Assembly (NCBI GenBank): GCA_965276665.1
Contig: OZ255620.1
Coordinates: forward strand, 1,488,001 to 1,552,000
From: CAWGJC01 sp965276665
GTDB taxonomy: Bacteria > Pseudomonadota > Alphaproteobacteria > Acetobacterales > Acetobacteraceae
DNA: 64,000 bases
Direction: 5' to 3'
The position numbers and the translations under genes were made by a program. The notes beneath the pieces are model-generated. The model did no database searches, was not told the DNA's origin, and saw only the letters and a program-made list of their open reading frames with translations. Shown here in pieces: positions 25,207 through 32,670 of this stretch (the first letter of the stretch is position 1; each line of letters starts with the position of its first letter).

Positions 25207-25836
25207 ATGCTGACCCGACGCCGTCTGCTCGCCTTTGCCGCTCTCGCCACCGGGGTTCGGGCGTTCGGCCCGCTCACCGCCTTCGCCCAGTCCGGCGCCC
25301 AGTCCGGAATCTCCCCGTCTGAGGCCAGCGCTTTCGTGCAGGCGGCCGCCAACCGGCTGCTCGCCGTGGTCAACGGACCCGGAACGCTCGCCCAGAAGCA
25401 GGCGGCGATCACGCCGATCGTGGAATCCGCCGTGGACGTGAACGGGGTGGCTCGATTCTGCCTCGGCCGGTTCTGGCGGCTGGCGACGCCCCAGCAGCAG
25501 CAACAATACGTGCAGCTGTTCCACGCGGTGCTGGTCAACAACATCTCGGGCAAGCTCGGCGATTACCAAGGCGTGACGTTCAGCATCGGCCGGGCGGATC
25601 AGCGGGCGGATGGCGTGCAGGTCAGCTCCGTCATCACCCGGCCGAACAACGCGCCGAACAATGTGATCTGGGTGGTCGGCGGCGCGCCCGGCGCCCCGCG
25701 CGTGATCGATGTGATCGCCGAGGGCACCAGCCTCCGCTTGACGCAGCGCAGCGACTACGCGAGCTACCTTCAGCGCAACGGCAACAATGTCGGTGCCCTG
25801 ATCGCGGCACTCCGCCAGCAGACGGCAGCGGGCTAG
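25207..25836 (+). CDS. mlaC: MlaC/Ttg2D-family phospholipid-binding ABC auxiliary protein
   Basis: 209-residue periplasmic carrier between MlaA and MlaFED. The N-terminus has two arginines (MLTRRRLLAFAALATG) and ends AFAQSG, a Sec or possibly Tat signal. The body shows the MlaC pattern: VARFCLGRFWRLATPQQQQQYVQLFHAVLVNN, then VIDVIAEGTSLRLTQRSDYASYL near the C-terminus. AGGA five bases before the ATG at 25207. Its TAG stop at 25834-25836 is also the first bases of a dispersed repeat. Confidence 0.93.
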   Translation: MLTRRRLLAFAALATGVRAFGPLTAFAQSGAQSGISPSEASAFVQAAANRLLAVVNGPGTLAQKQAAITPIVESAVDVNGVARFCLGRFWRLATPQQQQQYVQLFHAVLVNNISGKLGDYQGVTFSIGRADQRADGVQVSSVITRPNNAPNNVIWVVGGAPGAPRVIDVIAEGTSLRLTQRSDYASYLQRNGNNVGALIAALRQQTAAG

Positions 25837-25866
25837 AGCATTTTCAATCAAGTCGGCGCCGGCGAG
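25833..25866. repeat. CTAG-site palindromic repeat, half copy (1)
   Basis: Reads ctagagcattttcaatcaag then tcggcgccggcg. It matches the right arm, in reverse, of the copy at 26456-26578 and of the copy at 30890-30947. It supplies the TAG stop of mlaC and, on the other strand, the TGA stop and last codons of the GNAT gene. Confidence 0.65.
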
Positions 25867-26369
25867 GCCAGGCTCTCGAAGATCAGCATCCGGTCGCCGT
25901 TTCGGTCGAACTCCCCGCATTCCCGCATGCCGATGCCGCCCAGCACCATGCGGGAGCGGAAATTGCTGGCCTTGGCGACCGCGATCACACGCGGGATGGC
26001 GGCGCGATCATGCGCGAAGCGGAGCGCAGCACCCCCCGCCTCGCGGGCCAGCCCACGCCCCTGCGCCGACGCGCTGACGGCAAACCGCAACGCCATGCCG
26101 CGCCCGTCCGGACGGGCATGCAGACCGACCAAGCCGAGCAGCGCGCCGCCGCCGCTCGGCCGGACCCCCCACATGCCGACGCCATGCTGGCCCCAGAAGG
26201 CGATATCCGCGGCGAGCTCATCCGCCGCCTGCACCGGGTTGCGCACCCCGCCCAGCATGGTCGCATAGATCAGCGGATCGCCCTTCAGCCGCACCAGTTC
26301 GGGCAGGTCGGCAAAGCAGACCGGGCGCATCGACAGTCGCCCGGTCTCGATCGTCCAGCTCGGGTTCAA
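25848..26369 (-). CDS. GNAT-family acetyltransferase (RimJ-like)
   Basis: 173 residues. TGRLSMRPVCFADLPELVRL is strand 1 and helix 1 of RimJ/RimL-type N-acetyltransferases; MALRFAVSASAQGRGLAREAGGAALRFAHD is the acetyl-CoA-binding motif A, followed by VIAVAKASNFRSRMVLGGIGM. The reading frame needs the TTG at 26367-26369 as start because the later ATG (26330) would cut into strand 1. The last codons and stop are made by the repeat at 25833-25866. Substrate unknown. Confidence 0.82.
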   Translation of the reverse strand: MNPSWTIETGRLSMRPVCFADLPELVRLKGDPLIYATMLGGVRNPVQAADELAADIAFWGQHGVGMWGVRPSGGGALLGLVGLHARPDGRGMALRFAVSASAQGRGLAREAGGAALRFAHDRAAIPRVIAVAKASNFRSRMVLGGIGMRECGEFDRNGDRMLIFESLASPAPT

Positions 26370-26455
26370 GGCCGCGGCGGCCCGTCATGAATATGCGTCG
26401 CGATGGCCGCCCCGCCGGTTTGCCCGTGCTCGAGTCGATGCTCGGCCCTGTTCGG

Positions 26456-26578
26456 CTAGAGCATTTGCTCCTTCGGTGGAGTCGGCACCGGCCCCGCCCG
26501 GCCCCCACCAAAAGTATACTACCGATGGGGGGCCGGGCGTGGCGTGGGCCGGCGCCGACTTAACTGGGAACGCTCTAA
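26456..26578. repeat. CTAG-site palindromic repeat, full copy (2)
   Basis: A 123-bp near-palindrome starting CTAGAGCATTTGCTCC and ending GGGAACGCTCTAA, centred on AGTATACT at about 26512-26519. Inner arms carry GGAGTCGGCACCGGCCC and its diverged complement GGGCCGGCGCCGACTTAAC. The right end contains the TAG stop of hppA (26575-26577 complement). No coding capacity; MITE-like. Confidence 0.75.
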
Positions 26579-28671
26579 TGCACGAAATTGGCCAGAATCG
26601 CGAGCAGCAGCAATGCCACGATGTTGGTGATCTTGATCATCGGATTGACGGCCGGGCCGGCCGTGTCCTTGTAGGGATCGCCGACCGTGTCGCCGGTCAC
26701 CGCCGCCTTGTGCGCCTCCGACCCCTTCCCGCCGAAATTCCCCTCCTCGATGTATTTCTTCGCATTGTCCCAGGCGCCCCCGCCCGAGGTCATCGAGATC
26801 GCGACGAAGAGCCCGGTGACGATGGTGCCGAGCAGCATCGCGCCGAGTGCCGCGAAGGCCGATGCCTGCCCCACCAGCACGCGGATCACGAAATAGAGCA
26901 CCACCGGCGCCAGGATCGGCAGCAGCGAGGGCAGGATCATCTCGCGGATCGCCGCCCGCGTCAGCAGATCGACGGCGCGGCCGTAATCGGGCTTCGCGGT
27001 GCCTTCCATGATGCCGGGGATCTCGCGGAACTGCCGCCGCACCTCGACCACGACCGAGCCCGCCGCACGGCCCACCGCGGTCATGCCCATGGCGCCGAAC
27101 AAGTAGGGCAACAGACCGCCCAGGAAGAGCCCGATCACCACATACGGATCCTGCAACTCGAAATGCACCGGCAGGTTCGGGAAGTAATGCGTGAGATCCT
27201 CGGTGTAGGCGGCGAATAGCACCAGCGACGCGAGGCCGGCGGAGCCGATCGCATAGCCTTTCGTGACCGCCTTCGTGGTGTTGCCGACGGCGTCGAGCGC
27301 GTCGGTGGTGACACGCACATCCGCCGGCAGATCGGCCATCTCGGCGATGCCCCCGGCATTGTCGGTGACCGGCCCGTAGGCGTCGAGCGCCACGATCATG
27401 CCGGCGAGCGCTAGCATCGTCGTCGCCGCCACCGCGATGCCGAACAGCCCGGCCAGCGAATAGGCGAGCACGATGCCGATGCAGATCACCAAGACAGGAA
27501 GCGCGGTCGCTTCCATCGACACCGCAAGACCCTGGATCACGTTGGTGCCGTGTCCTGTGGTCGAGCTGTTGGCGATGCTGCGCACCGGGCGATAAGCGGT
27601 CGAGGTGTAGAACTCGGTGATCACCACGAGCAGCCCAGTCACCCCGAGCCCGACCAGCGCGCAGAGGAAGAGGCCGCCGCCGTCCACCGCGACACCGCCT
27701 GCCATCGGCAGCGGGGTGGAGAAGCCGGTGAGCAGCGCGATGACGATCGCGATCAGCACGAGCGAGATCCCCCCCGTCACCAGCAGGCCCTTGTAGAGCG
27801 CGCGCATGATGCCGCCATCCGGCCCGATGCGGACGAAATACGTGCCCGCGATGGAGGCGAGAATGCAGACCGCGCCGATCAGCAACGGCAGCAGCATCAC
27901 CGTGTCGCGCACCGGCGGGGCGAAGAAGATCGCCGCCAGCAGCATGGTCGCCACCACCGTCACGGCGTAGGTCTCGAACAGATCGGCCGCCATGCCGGCG
28001 CAATCTCCGACATTGTCGCCGACATTGTCGGCGATCACCGCCGGGTTGCGAGGATCATCCTCCGGGATGCCGGCCTCGACCTTGCCCACCAGATCGGCGC
28101 CGACATCGGCGCCCTTGGTGAAGATGCCGCCGCCCAGCCGCGCGAAGATCGAGATCAGCGAGGCGCCGAAGGAGAGCCCGACCATCGCCTCGAGCACGGG
28201 GCGGAGATCGTCGCCCTGCAGGCTCGCGCGCAGCACGAAATAGTAGATCGAGACACCGAGCAGCCCGAGCCCGACGACGAGCATGCCGGTGATCGCACCG
28301 GCCCGGAAGGCGATGGAAAGTCCCGCGGCGAGCCCGCTGCGCGAGGCCTGCGCGGTGCGGACATTGGCGCGCACCGAGACATTCATGCCGGCATAGCCGG
28401 CGGCGCCCGACAGCACGGCGCCGATCAGGAAGCCGATCGCCACGCGCGGGCCGAGCAGCAGGCCGAGGATGATCAGAATGACGACGCCCACGATCGCGAT
28501 CGTGGTGTACTGCCGGTTGAGATAGGCGCGCGCGCCGACCTGCACCGCGGCCGAGATCTCCTGCATGCGCGCATTGCCCGCATCGGCGGCCAGCACCTGG
28601 CGGCTGGTGACGATGCCGTAGGCGAGCGCGGCGAGTCCGCAGAGGATGATGACGATTTCGGCGAAAACCAT
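26575..28671 (-). CDS. hppA: Membrane-bound proton-translocating pyrophosphatase
   Basis: 698-residue polytopic pump coupling pyrophosphate hydrolysis to H+ export. The substrate-site motif DVGADLVGKVEAGIPEDDPR is intact, followed by NPAVIADNVGDNVGDCAGM; GNTTKAVTKGYAIGSAGLA carries lysine (not alanine) after GNTT, the mark of the K+-independent class. About 16 hydrophobic segments; length is normal. ATG at 28669-28671 with AAGGGG about 12 bases upstream. Its stop codon lies inside the end of the repeat at 26456-26578. Works alongside soluble ppa; probably conserves energy under low-energy or acid conditions. Confidence 0.97.
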   Translation of the reverse strand: MVFAEIVIILCGLAALAYGIVTSRQVLAADAGNARMQEISAAVQVGARAYLNRQYTTIAIVGVVILIILGLLLGPRVAIGFLIGAVLSGAAGYAGMNVSVRANVRTAQASRSGLAAGLSIAFRAGAITGMLVVGLGLLGVSIYYFVLRASLQGDDLRPVLEAMVGLSFGASLISIFARLGGGIFTKGADVGADLVGKVEAGIPEDDPRNPAVIADNVGDNVGDCAGMAADLFETYAVTVVATMLLAAIFFAPPVRDTVMLLPLLIGAVCILASIAGTYFVRIGPDGGIMRALYKGLLVTGGISLVLIAIVIALLTGFSTPLPMAGGVAVDGGGLFLCALVGLGVTGLLVVITEFYTSTAYRPVRSIANSSTTGHGTNVIQGLAVSMEATALPVLVICIGIVLAYSLAGLFGIAVAATTMLALAGMIVALDAYGPVTDNAGGIAEMADLPADVRVTTDALDAVGNTTKAVTKGYAIGSAGLASLVLFAAYTEDLTHYFPNLPVHFELQDPYVVIGLFLGGLLPYLFGAMGMTAVGRAAGSVVVEVRRQFREIPGIMEGTAKPDYGRAVDLLTRAAIREMILPSLLPILAPVVLYFVIRVLVGQASAFAALGAMLLGTIVTGLFVAISMTSGGGAWDNAKKYIEEGNFGGKGSEAHKAAVTGDTVGDPYKDTAGPAVNPMIKITNIVALLLLAILANFVH

Positions 28672-28959
28672 GCTGTTCGTTTCCCCTTCGAATTACGGTT
28701 TTCTTTTGCTTTGGCCGCTCGATTCCGAACGGCGACGAAACCATGGCAGATGCGCCGGAGGCCAGCAACAAAGTTGCGGGGTTGCCAAAAGCCGCAAAAT
28801 TCCTGCAAGACGGCTTGGTGGTTCGGAAACAGGTCTTGATCAGTCGGCTGGGGTGATTGTGCGAGCGTTGGAGCGGAGCGGCCTTTCCGGCCGCGCGCGC
28901 CGGAGCATGGCAAGATCGCGTCAGATGGCCACCAGGACGCATTTACGAGCCGCGCCCTG

Positions 28960-29033
28960 GCGCCCGTAGCTCAGTTGGTCAGAGCGGGCCGCTCATAACG
29001 GCTTGGTCGCAGGTTCGAGCCCTGCCGGGCGCA
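28960..29033 (+). tRNA. tRNA with CAT anticodon (probably Ile2, possibly Met)
   Basis: A 74-base cloverleaf: acceptor GCGCCCG pairs with CGGGCGC, D arm GCTC...GAGC, anticodon stem GGCCG/CGGCT with loop CTCATAA, T arm GCAGG-TTCGAGC-CCTGC, discriminator A. The anticodon is CAT. The D-arm, the TGGTC variable loop and the GCAGG T stem resemble the lysidine-modified tRNA-Ile of other bacteria more than elongator tRNA-Met. The 3' CCA is not encoded (GTT follows). The 288 bp before it, up to hppA, hold only promoter-like AT-rich sequence near hppA. Confidence 0.9.
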
Positions 29034-29129
29034 GTTATGGCCGTGCATCATGCGCCCGGATCATGCGCCCCGGTTGTGCGCCCTGGCGACGATCCTTACA
29101 TCTCCGCCCGTTCGAAAGGCGACGCGCCC

Positions 29130-30809
29130 ATGGCAAGTTATCAGTACGTCTATGTGATGAAGAACCTCACGAAGGCCTTCCCGGGCGGCCGCGAGGTCTT
29201 CAAGGGCGTCACTCTTTCCTTCCTGCCCGGCGTCAAAATTGGCGTGCTCGGCGTGAACGGCGCCGGCAAGTCGACGCTGCTCAAGATCATGGCGGGCATC
29301 GAGACCGAATATGGCGGTGAGGCCTGGGCGGCGGAGGGCGTGCGCGTCGGCTACCTGTCACAGGAGCCGCAGCTCGACGCCGACAAGACCGTCGCCGAGA
29401 ACGTCGCCCTGGCTTTCGCGCCTCTCAAGGCGGCGCTCGCCCGCTTCAACGATATCTCGCTCGAATTCAGCGAGCCGATGGATGACGAGCGCATGAACAC
29501 GCTGCTCGCCGAACAGGCGACGCTGCAGGAGCAGATCGACGCCGGCGACGGCTGGGAGCTCGACCGCCGCATCGAGATTGCTCTCGACGCGCTGCGCTGC
29601 CCGCCGCCGGACAGCCCGGTCTCCAGCCTCTCCGGCGGCGAGCGCCGGCGCGTGGCGCTGTGCCGCCTGCTGCTCGAAAAGCCCGACCTGCTGCTGCTCG
29701 ACGAGCCCACCAACCATCTCGACGCGGAAAGCGTCTCCTGGCTCGAACACACGCTTCGCGAATATGCGGGCACGGTGATGATCGTCACGCATGACCGCTA
29801 CTTCCTCGACAACGTCACCAACTGGATTCTCGAGATCGAGCGCGGCCGCGGCTACCCGTTCGAGGGCAATTACTCCTCCTGGCTCGAGCAGAAGCGCAAG
29901 CGCCTGCAGCAGGAGGAGAAAGAGGAGAGCGCCCGCCAGCGCGCGCTCGCCGCCGAGCAGGAATGGATCGCGAGCTCGCCGCGCGCGCGCCAGACCAAGA
30001 GCCGCGCCCGCATCCAGCGCTATGAGGACATGCTGGCGAAATCGCAGGAGCAGGCGAGCAGCATCGCCGAGATCGTCATCCCGCCCGGCCCCCGCCTCGG
30101 CGGCACCGTCATCGAGGCGGACCAGCTCCGCAAGGCGTACGGCAACCGGCTGCTGATCGACGAGCTCGAGTTCAAGCTGCCGCCCGGCGGCATCGTCGGC
30201 GTGATCGGGCCGAACGGCGCCGGCAAGACCACGCTGTTTCGCATGATCGTCGGCCAGGAAAAGCCCGATTCCGGCGCTCTGCGCGTCGGCGAGACGGTGA
30301 AGCTCGGCTATGTGGACCAGTCCCGCGATAGCCTCAATGCCGGCAAGACGGTCTGGGAGGAGATCAGCGGCGGCACCGACGTGATCTATCTCGGCAAGCG
30401 CGCCGTTCCCTCCCGCGCCTATGTCGGCGCCTTCAACTTCAAGGGCTCCGATCAGCAGAAGAAGGTGGGCGTGCTCTCGGGCGGCGAGCGCAACCGCGTG
30501 CATCTGGCGAAGATGCTGAAGTCGGAATCCAACGTCATCCTGCTCGATGAGCCGACCAACGACCTCGATGTCGACACGCTCCGCGCGCTTGAGGACGCGC
30601 TCGCCGAATTCGCCGGCTGCGCGGTGATCATCAGCCATGACCGCTGGTTCCTCGACCGGCTGGCCACCCACATCCTCGCCTTCGAGGGCGACAGCCATGT
30701 CGAATGGTTCGAGGGGAATTTCCAGGCTTACGAGGAAGACAAGCGGCGGCGCCTCGGCTCGGATGCGACCGAGCCGCACCGGATCAAATACCGGCCTCTG
30801 GCGCGATAA
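29130..30809 (+). CDS. ettA: Energy-dependent translational throttle protein EttA (ABC-F)
   Basis: 559-residue cytoplasmic ATPase binding the ribosomal E site. The N-terminus YQYVYVMKNLTKAFPGGREV is diagnostic for EttA. Two ATPase domains: Walker A GVNGAGKST and GPNGAGKTT, signatures SLSGGERRRVALCRLL and VLSGGERNRVHLAKML, Walker B LLLLDEPTNHLD and VILLDEPTNDLD, with the arginine-rich linker SSPRARQTKSRARIQRYE between them. The open frame extends upstream through the tRNA, but the real start is the ATG at 29130 (AAAGG ten bases upstream), 96 bp behind the tRNA. Confidence 0.97.
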   Translation: MASYQYVYVMKNLTKAFPGGREVFKGVTLSFLPGVKIGVLGVNGAGKSTLLKIMAGIETEYGGEAWAAEGVRVGYLSQEPQLDADKTVAENVALAFAPLKAALARFNDISLEFSEPMDDERMNTLLAEQATLQEQIDAGDGWELDRRIEIALDALRCPPPDSPVSSLSGGERRRVALCRLLLEKPDLLLLDEPTNHLDAESVSWLEHTLREYAGTVMIVTHDRYFLDNVTNWILEIERGRGYPFEGNYSSWLEQKRKRLQQEEKEESARQRALAAEQEWIASSPRARQTKSRARIQRYEDMLAKSQEQASSIAEIVIPPGPRLGGTVIEADQLRKAYGNRLLIDELEFKLPPGGIVGVIGPNGAGKTTLFRMIVGQEKPDSGALRVGETVKLGYVDQSRDSLNAGKTVWEEISGGTDVIYLGKRAVPSRAYVGAFNFKGSDQQKKVGVLSGGERNRVHLAKMLKSESNVILLDEPTNDLDVDTLRALEDALAEFAGCAVIISHDRWFLDRLATHILAFEGDSHVEWFEGNFQAYEEDKRRRLGSDATEPHRIKYRPLAR

Positions 30810-30889
30810 GGAGCAGGCGGCCGGAAAAACAAACCCGTTGCACGCCCGAAGCTTCACTGAAACGCGGCAGCGGCCGAGCGCGTACCGCG

Positions 30890-30947
30890 TTAGAGCATTT
30901 TCGTCTTCGGTGGAGTCGGCACCCCCGACTTAACTGAAATGCTTTAG
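30890..30947. repeat. CTAG-site palindromic repeat, short copy (3)
   Basis: Starts TTAGAGCATTTTCGTCTTCG and ends CTTAACTGAAATGCTTTAG. Same ends as copy 2 (left GGTGGAGTCGGCACC, right CCGACTTAACTG) but with the GC-rich centre deleted. Lies in the 163-bp gap between ettA and the next gene and does not overlap a stop codon. Confidence 0.7.
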
Positions 30948-30972
30948 CTCGGTTCGGCAAGGGAGACGAGGC

Positions 30973-31362
30973 ATGGCACGGCGCTATCCGGAGATGAACC
31001 TCCGCAACGCGGACGGCTCAGGGCGCGGCTCGGTTCGGCATGTCTCGGCCACGATCTCGCGCGTGTTCCCCGACCGCGCCTCGCATGACGGCGCCGAACA
31101 CCAGCATATCTGGATCGACGCCGTCAGCGCGCTCGATGGCGGCGCCGACTATGCCGGCAACGTCTTTGTCGCCATCCGCATCACCAACGGCGGCATCGGC
31201 CACGACATCGCGTTCGCCAAGAGCACGCCGATCGAGCTGCAGGGAGATTGGATCCCAGCGGACGAGGCCACCGCCGGACAGGACGATCCCGGCCTGCCGG
31301 TCCTTCACTTCACCCACAAACCCGTCGGATTCGTCCTCTACGACGGAACGAAATACGCGTGA
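30973..31362 (+). CDS. Small protein, DUF3465-like
   Basis: 129 residues, no signal peptide. The pattern ATISRVFPDRASHDGAEHQHIW ... FVAIRI ... AFAKSTPIELQGDWIPA ... LPVLHFTHKPVGFVLYDGTKYA follows the order of DUF3465 domains (His-Gln core, I/L-rich strand, Gly-Asp turn, W/F-T-H motif, terminal G-x-x-Y). GAGG directly precedes the ATG at 30973. Function of the family is unknown. Stands alone between two repeat copies. Confidence 0.6.
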   Translation: MARRYPEMNLRNADGSGRGSVRHVSATISRVFPDRASHDGAEHQHIWIDAVSALDGGADYAGNVFVAIRITNGGIGHDIAFAKSTPIELQGDWIPADEATAGQDDPGLPVLHFTHKPVGFVLYDGTKYA

Positions 31363-31663
31363 CACACAGGGCCGTCGCCGGCAGCCGTCGATGATGTAGA
31401 CGCCTGGACGGCAGTAGCCGGGGTCGCCGAGCCCGAGCCGCTCCACACTTTTGATCTCATCGGTCTGATCGAGACTCGGCGTCTCCGCGACCTCTCGCCG
31501 CCTCCGGCAGGTCACACTCGGCAAGCGGACCAGCGATGGAGGCCATGGCCAGGACCAACGGCGTTCGGTGTATGCGGCACGGCATTCCTCATCGACGATG
31601 CGCGATTGCAGGGAAGAGACACCGCGCCGGCACCCGAGCGGACGCTAGAGAACGCATGATGCT
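31363..31663. other. Gene-free stretch with possible gene remnant
   Basis: 301 bp without a convincing gene. On the minus strand from 31524 an open frame gives a protein-like stretch (DQTDEIKSVERLGLGDPGYC, then RPGVYIIDG) before running antisense into the DUF3465-like gene, perhaps a decayed fragment. A vestigial repeat end lies at 31645-31667. Confidence 0.4.
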
Positions 31664-31667
31664 TTAG
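31645..31667. repeat. CTAG-site repeat, vestigial copy (4)
   Basis: CTAGAGAACGCATGATGCTTTAG keeps only the two ends of the repeat family. Its right end provides the TAA stop of the Tim44-domain gene (31664-31666 complement). Confidence 0.45.
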
Positions 31668-32608
31668 CGCGACTGCTGGATCGCCGAGAGGATCCACCGT
31701 CCGCCAGGGGCGCGCAGGAACGTCCAGAGCTCCGTCGCCTGTGTCCGGGTGGTGTCGCTGCCGGCGACGATGCGGCCCTGCGCGTCGCGGGTCACGTCGA
31801 GCATCGAGAAGCGCATCGCGACCGTCGCGTATTCCCGCGAGCTTTCGGACCACGCTTCCGCCAGATCGCCTTGCTCCAGCCGCACCGCGGTGACCTGGTT
31901 GCGCACCCCCTGGCTCGCCTGCTCGCCGAGCTGCTCGGAGAAATAGCCGACCATCTCGGGGGTCGCCATGCCACGCAGCGCGTTCAGATCCTGGGCGCTC
32001 CACGCCGCCTGCACGTCCTGCAGCAATTGCGCGAAGGCCTGGTAATCCGCCCGGCTGACCGCGATCGGCGGCGCGGACGGGGCGGCCGCCCCCCCGAACC
32101 CGCCGCCCATCGGCCCCGGTGCGGCGCCGACCGGGCCACGGGCGGACCCGGCGAAGACCGGCTGGCGGTTGAAGAAGAACCGGAACGCGAGACGGACCAG
32201 GAAGACGATCAGCAGGATCTGGATCAGCAGCCCGAACACGCTGCCGAAACCGTGGATGCCGCCGAACATCCCATGGCCGAACAGCATGCCGCCGATCCCC
32301 GCGCCGATCAGGCCGCCCATGATCCCGGTCATGAAGGGCGAGCGAGCGCCGTACCCGTACCCGCCACCATAACCGCCATAGCTCTGCCCGTAGCCGGAGC
32401 CATAGCCGCTCGGCGCCTGCGGCGTCAGGCTGCGCTGCATCGGCGCCGCGCCGTATGGCGAGGTCGCGGTGCTCGGCGGGGCCGAGTAGGTCTGCATCCC
32501 GCGGCTGCCGAACGAGCTGCCGCCGCCGGCCCTGGCTTCGGCCAACGCAGGCACGAGGCACAGCGTCACGACGAGCAGGGCGGCGAGGAAGGCCGAAAAG
32601 CGGCGCAT
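31664..32608 (-). CDS. Tim44-domain membrane protein
   Basis: 314 residues. Signal-anchor (FLAALLVVTLCLVPALAEA), then a Gly/Tyr/Ser-rich low-complexity segment (SGYGSGYGQSYGGYGGGYGY), glycine-rich helices IMGGLIGAGIGGMLFG and a strong membrane helix IQILLIVFLVRLAFRFFF. The C-terminal 130 residues (ADYQAFAQLLQDVQAAWSAQ ... EMVGYFSEQL ... ELWTFLRAPGGRWILSAIQQ) form a Tim44-like domain. Common in alphaproteobacteria (TimA-like) and of uncertain function. The stop codon lies in a vestigial repeat. Confidence 0.88.
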   Translation of the reverse strand: MRRFSAFLAALLVVTLCLVPALAEARAGGGSSFGSRGMQTYSAPPSTATSPYGAAPMQRSLTPQAPSGYGSGYGQSYGGYGGGYGYGARSPFMTGIMGGLIGAGIGGMLFGHGMFGGIHGFGSVFGLLIQILLIVFLVRLAFRFFFNRQPVFAGSARGPVGAAPGPMGGGFGGAAAPSAPPIAVSRADYQAFAQLLQDVQAAWSAQDLNALRGMATPEMVGYFSEQLGEQASQGVRNQVTAVRLEQGDLAEAWSESSREYATVAMRFSMLDVTRDAQGRIVAGSDTTRTQATELWTFLRAPGGRWILSAIQQSR

Positions 32609-32670
32609 GGGGGGAAAACTCCCGATTGGACGACCGATATAGGAATGAAAGGAGCCGAGACGAGAAGAAT

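Noticed and set aside
23298..25553. A 751-codon minus-strand frame that includes metF
   Set aside because: Only the last 308 codons are metF; the upstream part is antisense to mlaA and mlaC, which have a lipobox, signal peptides and ribosome-binding sites.
28857..29129. N-terminal extension of EttA through the tRNA gene
   Set aside because: The cloverleaf is complete and EttA begins at its family-typical MxSYQYVYVMKNLTKAF; the upstream frame is open by chance.
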